Positions 19,861 to 30,256 of a stretch of DNA of 64,000 bases are shown piece by piece. The position numbers and the translations under genes were made by a program. How positions within the stretch are numbered: position 1 is the stretch's first letter; each line of letters begins with the position of its first letter. The notes beneath the pieces are model-generated. The model searched no databases. It was given only the letters and a program-made list of their open reading frames with translations, and was not told the DNA's origin. This stretch comes from Argyresthia goedartella (lineage: Eukaryota > Arthropoda > Insecta > Lepidoptera > Argyresthiidae). The stretch spans positions 10,242,501 through 10,306,500 of the forward strand of contig OX463820.1 in assembly GCA_949825045.1 (NCBI GenBank), given 5' to 3'.

Positions 19861-20389
19861 GTCTCGAAAGACGAAAAAACTTGGAAAAAATATGGGTTTA
19901 CAACTTAGTCAGCGCGTGGGCCAGGCAATATTAAATAACTGTATGCCTGGCGCCACATATTCAAAAATATTAAACAAAGTGTTGTCATCGCAGTTTTTAA
20001 AACCAACCACCCTAATTATTTTAATTGGTAGAAGGGAAAATGTATCTAAAAAACTAATTACTAAATACTTTTCCAAATTAAATTCTTTACAAAATGTAGA
20101 TAGAATAATCATGTTTGCGTTTCCCTTCAGCCAATCTTTGTCACAACATGAAAATCATATAAGACATGATTATAATACATTTATACACACATTGACATGT
20201 CGTCATACTGAAAAATTTCATTTCATAGACACCAATATTTGTATTGGAAAATATTTTTATTTGACTAAGGATTGGTATTTTATTTTGAACTCAGTCAAGT
20301 TTTTGACTAATGAAACGCCTGCTTCTATTGAGCAGTGTAATAATAATGACATGTACTCCTTGGAATCTGTTCCAAGCTCTTTAAATTAA
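19861..20389 (+). pseudogene. LINE-1 ORF1, SGNH/esterase-like module (5'-truncated)
   Basis: Open from the insertion point to TAA at 20387. TTLIILIGRRENV followed by an alternating helix/strand region and FHFIDTNICIGKYFYLTKDWY resembles the SGNH-hydrolase-type module reported in ORF1 of CR1-like LINEs. The classic Ser-Gly-Asn-His residues are not clear. A similar segment precedes the endonuclease in LINE-4. The next ORF is in another frame with no obvious ATG, so ORF1 and ORF2 may once have been one frame. Confidence 0.5.
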
Positions 20390-23334
20390 CCCATAGGACA
20401 ACAGAGAGTAACTCTGGCAGTAATATTAATATTTGTATAAATATACCTTCATCTTGCCCATTAAATCAAGTTACTAGTAATGAAAAATGTAAAAGTAAGA
20501 ATATTTTAAACGTGGTTCATCAAAATATACAGGGCATGTTAAGTAAAGAACTGGAAATTGAGTTATTCATGAACTGTAATAATATTGATATTTTATGTAT
20601 AACAGAGCACTTTTTAAAGAGTTATCAGTTCATGTTCAACTTTAATAACCACCACGTTGCTAGTTCGTTCAACAGAAAAACAGCTGATCGCGGTGGCGCC
20701 TTAATACTTGTAAATAATAGTTTTAAATATAAGGAACGAGTTGACATAGTGAGCCTGTCTGTTGAGCGTACCATGGAAATAGCCTGTATTGAACTTGAAC
20801 AACTTATTGTAATGAGCGTATACAGACCACCAGATTCATCCTTTGATTTATTCGAAAAGAAAATGGATGAAGTATTGATTAAAATCAGCGATAAAAACAA
20901 TTTTTTTATAATTTGTGGTGATTTTAATGTTAATCTGTTAGAGGATAATAATATTTGTACTAGATTAAAATCTTTATTTTTATGTTACAACATGAACTAT
21001 CTGTTTTTGGAGCCTACTAGAATTACTGCAACATCTGCTACCTGCATTGACAATATATTTACTAACATTACGCCCATTTTCAAATCGGTCATCAATAAAT
21101 TAACCTCTGATCACTCTGGTCAGATAGGTATATTCAATATTAAAATAAAAAAGGACCATAAAGAGGATATTACATGTGTGCCCGTTAGTGACACTCGGCT
21201 TGAACACTACAGGAATAATATTTTAGATAAACTATGGGAAATACCATACAGTGACGATCCAAATTTGTTGTACAACTCAGTATTTAACCTTGTCAAAAAT
21301 GAATATGATACGGTATTTAAATCAAAAACTATAAAAGTTAATAACAAAGCTTTGTTTAGTGATTGGGCGACAGTTGGAATTCATAGGAGCAGACGAAGAT
21401 TATATGAACTCTATGAAGAGAAATCATATAACAAAAATACGGCCTTTCTAGATTATGTTCGTAGTTGTTCAAAAATGTTTAAACGCGTTTGTGCCGTAGC
21501 TAAATCTAATTTCATTAAAAACAAAATTGAATCTAGTAGCAATGTAATGAAAACGACTTGGCAAATTATAAACAGAGAGACTGGAAAGGCCAAAGCTACA
21601 CATAATAACTTCAAGCTTAAGATAGATAATCAATTGCTAAGTACAGACCTAGAAGTAGCAAAAGCTTTCAAAAATTTCTTTACGGACATTCCAGTTTCAA
21701 CAACCAAGTCTTTAAATTCATCTCCCGCTGCTGCCGAATCTATACTTAAACAAAACTTTGAGGAATGTAAAACAGATTTTAAATTTAGGCACGTAAATAA
21801 TGAAGACATTGTAAAAGCGTTTAAATCCCTGGAAATGAAAAAGACAGCTGACGCCCATGCTCTATCAGTAAAAATTATTAGTTCCATTGTAGATTGTATT
21901 GCACCTCACCTTTGTTGTATATTTAATCAATGTATAGATAGTGGTGTGTTTCCTGACTTGATGAAACTAAGTAAAGTTATACCTTTATTCAAAGCTGGTA
22001 GTACATCAGACCCCACCAATTTTAGACCCATATCGATACTACCAACGCTTAGCAAAATATTTGAAAAACTCATACTTAATCAATTGCAAAGTCATTTTTA
22101 TCTCAATAATTTAATTCATATTGCTCAGTTTGGTTTCACAAAGGGTCGTTCAACAGCCGATGCTGGTGTTGAACTAATCGACAATATTTTTGATGCCTGG
22201 GAAGACGCAATGGATGCAATAGGTGTCTTCTGCGATCTATCCAAGGCTTTTGATTGCGTCCATCATGACACTCTTGTCAGGAAGTTACGCCATTATGGTG
22301 TAAAAGATCAGGCACTTGGCCTTCTGGAGTCATATCTAACAGATAGGGTTCAGATGGTCGATGTTAATGGGAAAAGATCACCTGGGTCTTCAATAAGTAT
22401 GGGCGTACCGCAAGGTTCAATTCTTGGTCCTTTCTTGTTTTTAGTATATATTAATGATATAATGATATAATAATATAAAGCAAAACATGGGTTAGTATTG
22501 TTTGCCGATGATACTTCTTTGATATTTAAAGTTAAAAGACAGCAATCAAATTATGACGAGGTAAACAATGCTATCTCTAGTATAGTGAACTGGTTTACTG
22601 TTAACAATTTATTACTTAATGAAAAGAAAACTAAATGTATTAAATTCGTGTTACCCAATGTGAACCCGGTAACTACAGACATATTTATAAAAGGACAGAG
22701 ATTGGACCTTGTGCAGTCGACTGTCTTTTTGGGCATTACTTTAGACGCCAAACTACAATGGGATCCTCATATAAATAAATTGTCGAACAGACTGAGTTCG
22801 GCAGCGTTCGCAGTTAAAAAAATTAGAGCTCTTACCGACGTAGACACCTCTAGACTAGTCTACTTTAGTTACATTCATAGTCTAATGACCTATGGTATTT
22901 TATTGTGGGGTCACGCTGCGAATGCTAATAGTATATTTATTCTGCAGAAACGGGCTGTTCGTGCAATTTATAGATTAGGACCTAGAGTGTCACTGAGGGA
23001 AAAGTTTTAAGAAATCAATATTCTGACATTTGTGTCTCAATATATCTATGACAATCTTGTGTATGTAAAAAGAAATATAACTAATTTTCAGAAGTACAGT
23101 GATATACACAATTTTAATACTAGAAATAAAGACAAGTTGGTTGCTTATGTAAGCCGACTACATAAAATTAGTAATTCTTTTAAAGGCAATTGTATACGCT
23201 ATTACAATAAGGTCCCTACTGATATTAAAAACTTACCTTTAGACAAGTTTAAAATAATAATAAAACAGAAATTGTATAAAAAAGGTTACTACAGGATATC
23301 TGATTACTTAGAGGACAGATGTCCATGGGAATAG
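20390..23334 (+). pseudogene. LINE-1 ORF2: AP endonuclease and reverse transcriptase
   Basis: One frame from about 20410 to TAG at 23334, broken only by in-frame stops (TAA near 22468-22470 and at 23008-23010). The endonuclease has HQNIQGML, CITEHFL, DRGGALILV, SVYRPPDS, CGDFNVNLL and TSDHSGQ (20512-21130). RT has FRPISILPTLSKIFEKLIL, VFCDLSKAFDCVHHD (motif A), MGVPQGSILGPFLF, then FADDTSLIF (catalytic) and FLGITLDAKLQW. The lack of frameshifts suggests a fairly recent insertion, later than BEL-3. Confidence 0.92.
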
Positions 23335-23431
23335 ATTGTTTGAGTAACAGGCTGTTTCGATATATAATTAGCATTCATTTTGTAATTTGACAATATTTTA
23401 TTTAAAAAAGGAAACGCAAAAGATGCGACGA

Positions 23432-23465
23432 CTGTGGAGTTTCTTCGGTGAGCTCTTCTCCACAG
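23432..23465 (+). other. LINE-1 3' UTR hairpin
   Basis: CTGTGGAG (23432-23439) pairs with CTCCACAG (23458-23465). Compared with LINE-2, both arms lack one matching base, a compensatory change that keeps the pairing. Confidence 0.6.
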
Positions 23466-23574
23466 ATTCCGCCATTGGGTTAGTGAACTCACCCAAAAAA
23501 ATGTAATGACGGATCTAAGTGATGTAACAACATCCTATGGAAATAAATGATTTTTGATTTTGATTTTGATTTTT

Positions 23575-26500
23575 GACGTCAATGAGATTTGCGAGAAGAA
23601 GCGCGGCGCAGAGCTCTATTCTAGCGAGAGGCATTTTAGCCAGTGAGGCGATACGTGACTTCGAGGACAGTAAATAAACTGAACCAGGTGAGTATGGGTC
23701 AGGACTAACCCGAATATAAACGTTAGCACCGTAGCACCTTTGGCTTGCATCCACAAATCCAATGAGAGCGACGTGAGGCGAGTTTAAGCCAATATAGCGA
23801 GGAATTTTAATTATTTCAAGATAATGAAGCTCATTCTGAAATTGGGTCCATTTATTTAAAATAGTGGGAGTAACTGGATTATCCCAATCAAGATTTTCTG
23901 CCCAGCACTCTTGAACTAAGAGTTTCATAAAAGCGACAACAGGGGAGATAAGACCCAGAGGGTCGTATAAACGAGCGGTGACGGAGAGAATAGAGCGCTT
24001 TGTGCACTCCTGAATATCAGCGTTTATAGCAAATTGAAAATTGTCAGCAGCAGGCTGCCACTGCATACCTACAATTTTATGCGTCGTGGGAGAATCAGAG
24101 TCAAACTCTATAATGTCATCACCTTTGTGCGAAGGAGAAATTTTGTCCATGAGATCAGAGTTGTTGGATATCCATTTAGTAAGATTAAAACCACCGGAGG
24201 CGAACATTTGGACCATTTCACGGTAAGTCTTTTCTGCGTTAGCTACACCATCAACGGAGGAGATATAGTCATCCATGTACATATGGTTTGCAGCTTCCAC
24301 TGCGGCGAGCGGGAAGTGCTCGCGGCTGTCGTCGGCCAGCTGACGAACGACGCGCATTGCAAGGTAAGGAGCACTAGATATGCCGAAAGAAACGCGATTA
24401 AACTCGAATGTATCGATATTTGATTGAGAGTGAAATCTATAAAGAATGCGTTGAAAAGCGTGATGTTCGGAAGTAAGTTTTAATTGAAAATACATTTTTT
24501 CAATGTCTGCCGTCATAGCGACGGAGAACATACGCAAATTTATTAAAAGATCGAATATGTTAGTTTGTAAATTCGGACCTTTATAAAGTATATCATTTAG
24601 CGATTTTCCACTAGTAGTTTTACTACTCGCGTCATTAACTATTCGCGTTTTAGTAGTCGATTTATCGGGGCGATAAACGGCGTGGTGCGGGATGTAATAA
24701 GAGCGATCAGGGGGTGTCTCTTTGGCGCTCTCAACCTTAGTTAAATATCCTCGGTCGATGTAATTTTGTATGGTGTCATTATAGTTTGAAGGTAAGTCCG
24801 GATTAGCGTCTAATTTTTTCTCTTGACTGAGAAGGCGGCGTTTCGCGATCGAATAGGAATTTCCTAATTGAGTAGGGTACTCTTTAAAGGGCAGATGCAC
24901 GGTATAACGCCCGGTGTCATCGCGTGAGTATGTCGACTGAAATATTTTTTCGCATATCTCATCATCAGGACTTACATGTTTTTTATTTGGAACATTTTCA
25001 AGTTCCCAGAAACGTTCAGTGAGCATTTCTAGCGTTGGCGTTTGTTCTATAGAACAAAAGAAATTTTTATTATTATTTGTGTTGCGAACAGAAGGACGAA
25101 TGTGCGCGGTCTGGGCCTTGCCCATAGCTAAGTATCCAAGAGTAGTTTCTACTGCGACTACCGAAGAGTGTGGAGAAGTAACCTTATTAGGTCCCAAGAG
25201 GAACGGGAAGAGCTCGTTTCCTATCAAACAGTCTATTTCACCCGGCATGTAGAAACTACAATCGGCCATAGGTAAGTCATTGAGATGCGTAAGATGTGAA
25301 GTGTCTAGCTCCGCGTTCGGTAATTGATCGGTGATCGAATCAATAACACGAGCTACTATATCATACGAACACAAAGGATCGAACCGTGAATGAATTTTAA
25401 AAGTCGTGAGTCCATGCGACGAACTTTCGGTTTGACCGATTCCTTTGATCGTTGTTGAAACGGGAGTAATTTCTAAGTTTAAGCGATCACAACAATTTTT
25501 CGAAATAAAATGACTCATAGAACCCGAATCGATAAATAAACGAATGTTGTGACGTTTGTTTTCATTGTAAACATAAACCGAAGCGGTCGGCAAAAGAACT
25601 GTGCTATTATTTGCGGTAATATTACGAGAAGTCGTTACTGATAACGAAACGTTGTTTAAATTAGCGCGCGCATTCGCAACGTTCGAACTAGCAGCGCGTT
25701 CAAGCTTTTGCGGCGCTGGAATAGGATGCGTCGTCCAGTGAAACTCGGGCGGCGGCGGCGGCAGCGGAGTACCTAAAGCGCGCGGCGAGTGCGAGCGAGA
25801 CAGCTCGTAACATTCGACGTTATCTACGGACGCGTGCATCGTGACAGGCGGGTGAGTAAAATTTATATTATTATTATGCAATAACGTGTGATGTTTTTGG
25901 CGGCAAATATTACAAGTGTGTTGTGACTGACACGTTGTAATATCGTGAAAGCCTAGACAATTTTTGCAAAAGTTGTATTTTGCAACGATATTATTACGTG
26001 AAAGCGGAGTTTCACTAAGAAAATACTGACACTTATATAGTGCGTGCGAAGGGTGAGAATTGCATAGCAAGCAATTCGATTGCGTGACTTGAAAGCGTGG
26101 TGCGTGAGTGTGTGCGGGAGCGTTTTTAGAGTGAGTGGTTTGCGAGTTTTGCGAGTAAGTTGGTTGCACGTTTTGAGTGTGAGTAGCATGCAAGTTTTGA
26201 GAGCGAGCTGAGTGTGCGTTTTGATTGCGAGTGAATGGGGGCGGTGCGAGTGGTGCGAGCGATTGCGAAGAGCGAAATTGTGGTGCGTAGTTTTGAGTAG
26301 CGTGAGTTTGCGGTGCGAGATATGCATGCGTTTGCGATGAGTGAGATGGTTGCGAGTACAAGTCCGTTTCCTCGGTATTTACAAGAAAAGCGTGTGTTTG
26401 TTTATTTTTATTTATATTTTTATAAGAATTTTGATTTTTATTTGCGTATGCGGGCGTGCGTAGTGTTTGTATTTTACTTTGTTCTTTTATGAACTGCGTG

Positions 26501-27330
26501 AGTTGCGAGAATGTAGGTATTTCTGTTGATGTGTGCGATTGCTCAAACAAATTAACAGTTTCTTTATCAAGTTTGTTAAGCGCGATGTGAACAAATAAGA
26601 AATCAGACAAGTCGTCTATTTTTAATTTTTGCAGCGTAGCTTCTGCAGAACAAAACTGTTCTAAGAATGCGTCCAGCGGTTGATTAGGTTTAAAATGTAA
26701 CATCTGATCAATATAAAAGGAAGCTTGGATCCTAGTGTCTTGGTATTTTTCTAGCAAAGAGTTCCAAATAATCTTATAGTTACTCGCAGTGGGTGGAATC
26801 CCTGAGCAAACTGTTAAAGCCTTGCCCGTCAATTTACCTACTAGGTATTGAACCTTTTTCGCGTCAGCTAAGTGTGAATTATCATGTATGAGACTTTTAA
26901 AGTTTTCGTAAAAGAGTGACCATTTGCTAGGAGTGCCATCGAATGACATTAAACTAAGCGGAGGTAGTTTTTTATTTAACAGATCATGTTTATGTTCGCT
27001 TTTTGAAGCCTTTTCTTTGAGTTTATTTTCACAAACTTTAATTTTACAGTAAAGATCATCAAAAGATTGAATAGCCGAGTAATCCGGTTTAGATTTCGGA
27101 TTATTAATCAATTCAGCTGATACTAATTTATCAAGAGTTTCGATAAATTCAGTTCTAGTTTTTTCTAGCGATTGAACTTGCGTTAAGAAATTTAATCTAC
27201 ATGTTTCATCGGAAACCTTTAGGCTCAAATCGTATATTTTTTGGGTAATAACGAACAAACTTTCCTTTTTAGCGGTAAGACGAACAATTTCCATCATTAT
27301 TTCTTCGTCATTATTTTGATTTCGCGTCAT
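23575..27330 (-). CDS. BEL-3 gag-pol, N-terminal part: gag, protease, RT, start of RNase H
   Basis: The ATG at 27330 opens about 1,250 codons without a stop. Gag occupies residues 1 to about 500, with a low-complexity His/Gln/Ser/Thr/Ala-rich stretch, then three Cys/His knuckles (CLLCNSHPSHALYKC, CKNCLGFHDITTC, CNICRQKHHTLLH; about 415-490). Protease: FIDSGS near residue 600. RT: NDASSKTTSGKSLND, TADIEKMY (motif A) and YMDD at 24268-24279 (residue about 1017). RNase H: GFVDAS near 1190. Gag-pol as one frame is normal for BEL/Pao. LINE-1 ends the frame early at 23575. Confidence 0.92.
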
Positions 27331-27356
27331 ATATAAGCGTCATTATGTTTCGCGTA

Positions 27357-27398
27357 AACAAATGTGAGACAAGTATACCTACTTGTCTCACATTTGTT
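27357..27398. other. 19-bp perfect hairpin in BEL-3 leader
   Basis: Arms 27357-27375 and 27380-27398 pair exactly with a TACC loop. It lies 27 bp upstream of the gag ATG (minus strand), between the primer-binding site and gag, where packaging or dimerisation structures occur in retroelements. Confidence 0.6.
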
Positions 27399-27769
27399 AC
27401 CGTAAGTTAGTTACTAGGTAGATCGAGTTCAAAAACGGTCCGCGGCGCGGCTGCGGCAATGAGAAACCGCGTGTTTGAACAGCGTGGGGGGCGGGGGGTG
27501 AGGTACGGCTCACTAGTATGAATATTTTGAAAACTATGAGTTTGCGGCTGATTTTGATAAACAATACATAAACTATGGTGTATATATGAGATAATAATAG
27601 CGGTATTATGAGGGAGAAATATGTGCATTTACCGAAAATTACGAAAAAACCCGGCCATTGTAATGGCGGACATGAATGAGTTGGCCTATCAATTTTATCA
27701 AAATTAGCGTGAAATATAAGAAAATTATGTATGAGTTGCGTGTGATGCGTTTTCTGAGGGAGTAGGTAT

Positions 27770-27785
27770 CCGGCTAGAAGGACCA
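27770..27785 (-). other. BEL-3 primer-binding site
   Basis: In element orientation it reads TGGTCCTTCTAGCCGG, 7 bases inside the 5' LTR. TGG is complementary to the tRNA CCA end. The priming tRNA is not identified. Confidence 0.6.
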
Positions 27786-27792
27786 AAACACT

Positions 27793-28157
27793 TGGGAGAA
27801 GGAAAAGTAAAGGAATGGTGGTACCTTACTTGCGCTGGTCTTCTACCCAGGAGATAGGTTATGATTTTCACATTAATCCGAATAGGTTTTCACAAACACT
27901 ACACTGCACCGGTGCTAGGTTAATAACACAATCACTAGGTAGCGTAATTAGCGTTTGTAGGAATTTTCTTTTGGGGAGCGTAGTGGTTTGCTCCTTATGC
28001 GCGCGCGACTCGATCTGAACTTGTTCGGTCGGGAAAGGAACGAACGAAAGGATGCGAAAGGAAGAGTGAGTGTTTGAATGAGTGATGAATGCGTAGTGAG
28101 GGTAGCAGTACTTAAATAATAGATAAATTGGTAATAATTTATATTTTGGCGAAGACA
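27793..28157 (-). repeat. BEL-3 5' LTR
   Basis: 365 bp, TG..CA bounded, the upstream LTR in element orientation, about 98% identical by eye to 17494-17857. Confidence 0.95.
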
Positions 28158-28513
28158 GCGCGTCCTTTTATCGCAAGGTCAGTGCATCACTGGTTCTAAT
28201 TGCAAATATCACGTAAATAAATAGGTGCGGGAGGGGGCGGGGCGACCTTCTCCGCATTTGATGTCCGGAGACCGCGCATACGCAAGGAGTTGTGTTTTTT
28301 TTACTCTAGTGCGATGAGAGGCTTTGCGACCCCAGGTCTATATTTATGTACTCATCTCTTTGCACTTAAAATACAAACGCAATGGTATATTTGTGTCTTT
28401 TCTACCTATGATAGTTTTTATGATATGACGTCCGCACCAGAGAGAGAACGCACTATTCTGTCGCCGCACGGCCGGGAAGTACACTTGTGAGGTCTTAAGG
28501 CCGCACAACGCAG

Positions 28514-28660
28514 TTAACCTGTTAAAAATATATATTTCGATGGGTTTAATTTTTAATTGACTTTTCTTAATCTCTCCATGACATCCATTAAATTATTATT
28601 ATGATTATCAATATTTCTGCCAAAACAAATTCAATCATCTAAATAAATCAGACGATTTTC
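28514..28660 (-). pseudogene. Ty3/Gypsy RT active-site fragment
   Basis: Minus strand: YLDD at 28634-28645 followed by a stop, then CFGRNIDNHNNNL, MERLRKVN and KLNPSKYIFL up to the TTAA. This is the segment of Gypsy RT directly before LGHIVS, which is found at 15713. Stops and one frame change are present. Confidence 0.75.
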
Positions 28661-28664
28661 GTAG

Positions 28665-28899
28665 TTCTACTGTCATAAGCCTACTGAAAGCCCTTGAACT
28701 TGTTTTACAAATACTAATATTTTCATTCAATAAAGAGTTACTTAAGCAAATTATATTCATAAACTTACAGGTAGATAGACAAAGTAACATAAAAGTGGCA
28801 AAACTGCTGGTTCCCACACTAGGCAAGCCTGTATCGTGGGCAACCAGAAACAGCAAAAACAGAGAATGCGACAAACGGAAAAACAATTCTGTAAGTTAA
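28665..28899 (-). mobile_element. 3' end of a LINE-3-family element
   Basis: Contains CCCACACTAGGC..GCCTGTATCGTGGG at 28813-28840, the same stem-loop as in the 3' region of LINE-3 (50658-50687). It forms nested stems (CCCAC/GTGGG and AGGC/GCCT). BEL-2 cut it at 28899; the remainder may follow at 43349, though the match there is weak. Confidence 0.5.
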
Positions 28900-28912
28900 T
28901 GTCTCACGACAA
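28900..28912 (+). repeat. First 13 bp of the BEL-2 5' LTR
   Basis: TGTCTCACGACAA, cut from the rest of the LTR by BEL-1. The last five bases (GACAA) are the duplicated target of BEL-1. The same position of the 3' LTR starts AGTCTAACGACAA. Confidence 0.85.
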
Positions 28913-29483
28913 TGTTTAATATTTATGCTTCGGAACGCACCGGTTTTCGTTGCGCGGATCGATCGCGAGTAATCGGGACATCACTAGCGGAAACGGAACC
29001 GCAGCTGTCACTCGTACAGAAACGAGATGAAAAATTAGAGGTTACTTTTCTGGTCGTGAGAAAAAACATGTCTGCTCATGGCGTCGGGCCTTGAATGTAA
29101 TTCAGTGTAACAATTGTCTAACACAGGTGTCGGGCCTGGTCGGAGTGTTAATCATAATAATCGTCGGGAAATAAGTAGATTCGCGTCAGTGATTCGTGTT
29201 GTGAAGGTTGAAGTTGTAGGGTCCCCAACTCGTCGTATTCGGATGGCGACTCCTCGTGTCGGCAAGCAACACGCCGGCGACAGCGTCGGGCAGCGAAACG
29301 AGTGAGATTCGGTTCCTCTCCTACCACACTTGTGCTCCTATCCCGTATTCCTGCCTCGAATCGAGATTTCGAATTCCGGTCTACGACGGCAAGGTAAAGT
29401 ACCACTCACGATTCTCTCCCGTGCTGGCAAAAACCCAGCCCCTCATGATTCCGCGCCGTTTGGTTGAGGCGTGGAATTAAACA
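28913..29483 (+). repeat. BEL-1 5' LTR
   Basis: 571 bp, starting TGTTTAATATTTATGC and ending GGAATTAAACA. The terminal 8 bases are an inverted repeat (TGTTTAAT/ATTAAACA). Confidence 0.97.
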
Positions 29484-30256
29484 TTTTGGTAGCAGGCGCG
29501 GTTTCCTAGTGGGAAATCACCGATTCACGGACGGTTGTAGGGTTGTTTTTTTGCCACATGGTAGTTGGGAGAAAAGAATATCTAAGATTGGCAGGCAATC
29601 AGTTGTGAGTGAGTCTGTGGTCGGTATACCACAATTAAAGTTCATTTTCGGTTAGTGAAAGTATAATTGTCAATTTAGTTAACAATTATTAGAAATTTTT
29701 ATTAGAAACAGTCATTCGGTCGGACTATAGCATTGCAGTCGGGTTCCATAGCATTGCAGTGTTGTTTCGGATTACAGAGCAGGGTCAGGCTATTTAAGGG
29801 GTATTAAGCTGATTTTGCTGACCTCAGTAGAAGTGTGGGTCATATCGGAGGGACCACTTCTAGAAGATTCCCGGCTACCTACATTATATTAAAAATAGCT
29901 TGGATTTCGGAATCCAGTGTGGTTAGGGTGCTATATTGTTTAGGTTTATAGTCTCGGAGCCCACCACTTATTATTTTTTAATAAATTTTATTTTTTATTG
30001 TTTATATAACAAATTTTGGGTGTTATTTATTGTGCTTTATGGTGGCATTCTCTAATTGATTTAGAGTGTATATTTATAAGGTGTATGTCCACAGGGCGAC
30101 CATATTAAATATTGTTTAGGATTGTTTTAGTGGTTGCCTTGGTTTTGACAACTTAGTTTTAATTTCTGTGCCCAGCGCTGACGGGCAAGTGCTGGTCTCT
30201 GGCTGTGCTTAGTTCGGTAGTGAAGCATAGGACCAGAAACAATTGAATCGGTAACC
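29484..30256 (+). other. BEL-1 leader with primer-binding site
   Basis: 773 bp between LTR and gag. TGGTAGCAGGCGC at 29487-29499 is the probable primer-binding site. The rest is AT-rich and non-coding. Confidence 0.75.

Larger units (their letters stand above)
19861..23574 (+). mobile_element. LINE-1: CR1-like LINE nested in BEL-3 pol
   Basis: 3.7 kb, 5'-truncated inside ORF1, ending in a (GATTTT)n tail (23549-23574). The BEL-3 frame continues exactly on both sides, with at most 2 bp of shared sequence, so there is essentially no target duplication. Same family as LINE-2 and the fragment at 43.9-44.6 kb. It carries an esterase-like segment, AP endonuclease and RT. Confidence 0.92.
17494..28157 (-). 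mobile_element. BEL-3: BEL/Pao LTR retrotransposon, nearly intact, with nested LINE
   Basis: LTRs at 17494-17857 and 27793-28157 both start TGGGAGAAGG and end GCGAAGACA. A perfect 5-bp target duplication GCGCG flanks it (17489-17493 and 28158-28162). By eye the LTRs differ at about 7 bases plus one indel (about 2%). The primer-binding site is just inside the 5' LTR. Gag-pol is a single frame interrupted only by LINE-1 (19861-23574). It is inserted into the 5' non-coding part of the piggyBac-like element. Confidence 0.95.
15735..28513 (-). mobile_element. piggyBac-like element containing BEL-3
   Basis: TTAA lies at 15731-15734 and at 28514-28517. The left end reads CACGTTGACTGCGGC; the right end in reverse complement reads CTGCGTTGTGCGGC. 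Both share CGTTG..TGCGGC, and both have a GACCTCAC word further inside in the same orientation relative to the end. Subtracting BEL-3 (17494-28157 plus a 5-bp duplication) leaves about 2.1 kb, right for piggyBac. A C-terminal Cys-rich transposase domain is present; most of the catalytic part is gone. The TIR match has gaps, so the pairing of ends is inferred. Confidence 0.65.
14995..28660 (-). mobile_element. Ty3/Gypsy remnant split by a piggyBac-like nest
   Basis: The minus-strand Gypsy pol is in two parts: 28660-28514 (YLDD active-site region, then KLNPSK) and 15730-14995 (LGHIVS onward and the RNase H end). The intervening 12.8 kb is a TTAA-flanked piggyBac-like element holding BEL-3. The spacing between YLDD and LGHIVS is normal for Gypsy once the insert is ignored, though one frame change lies near the joint. 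No LTRs were found. Confidence 0.75.

Noticed and set aside
19909..20112. Minus ORF over LINE-1 ORF1 as part of BEL-3 pol
   Set aside because: The BEL-3 frame stops matching exactly at 19860, where LINE-1 begins.
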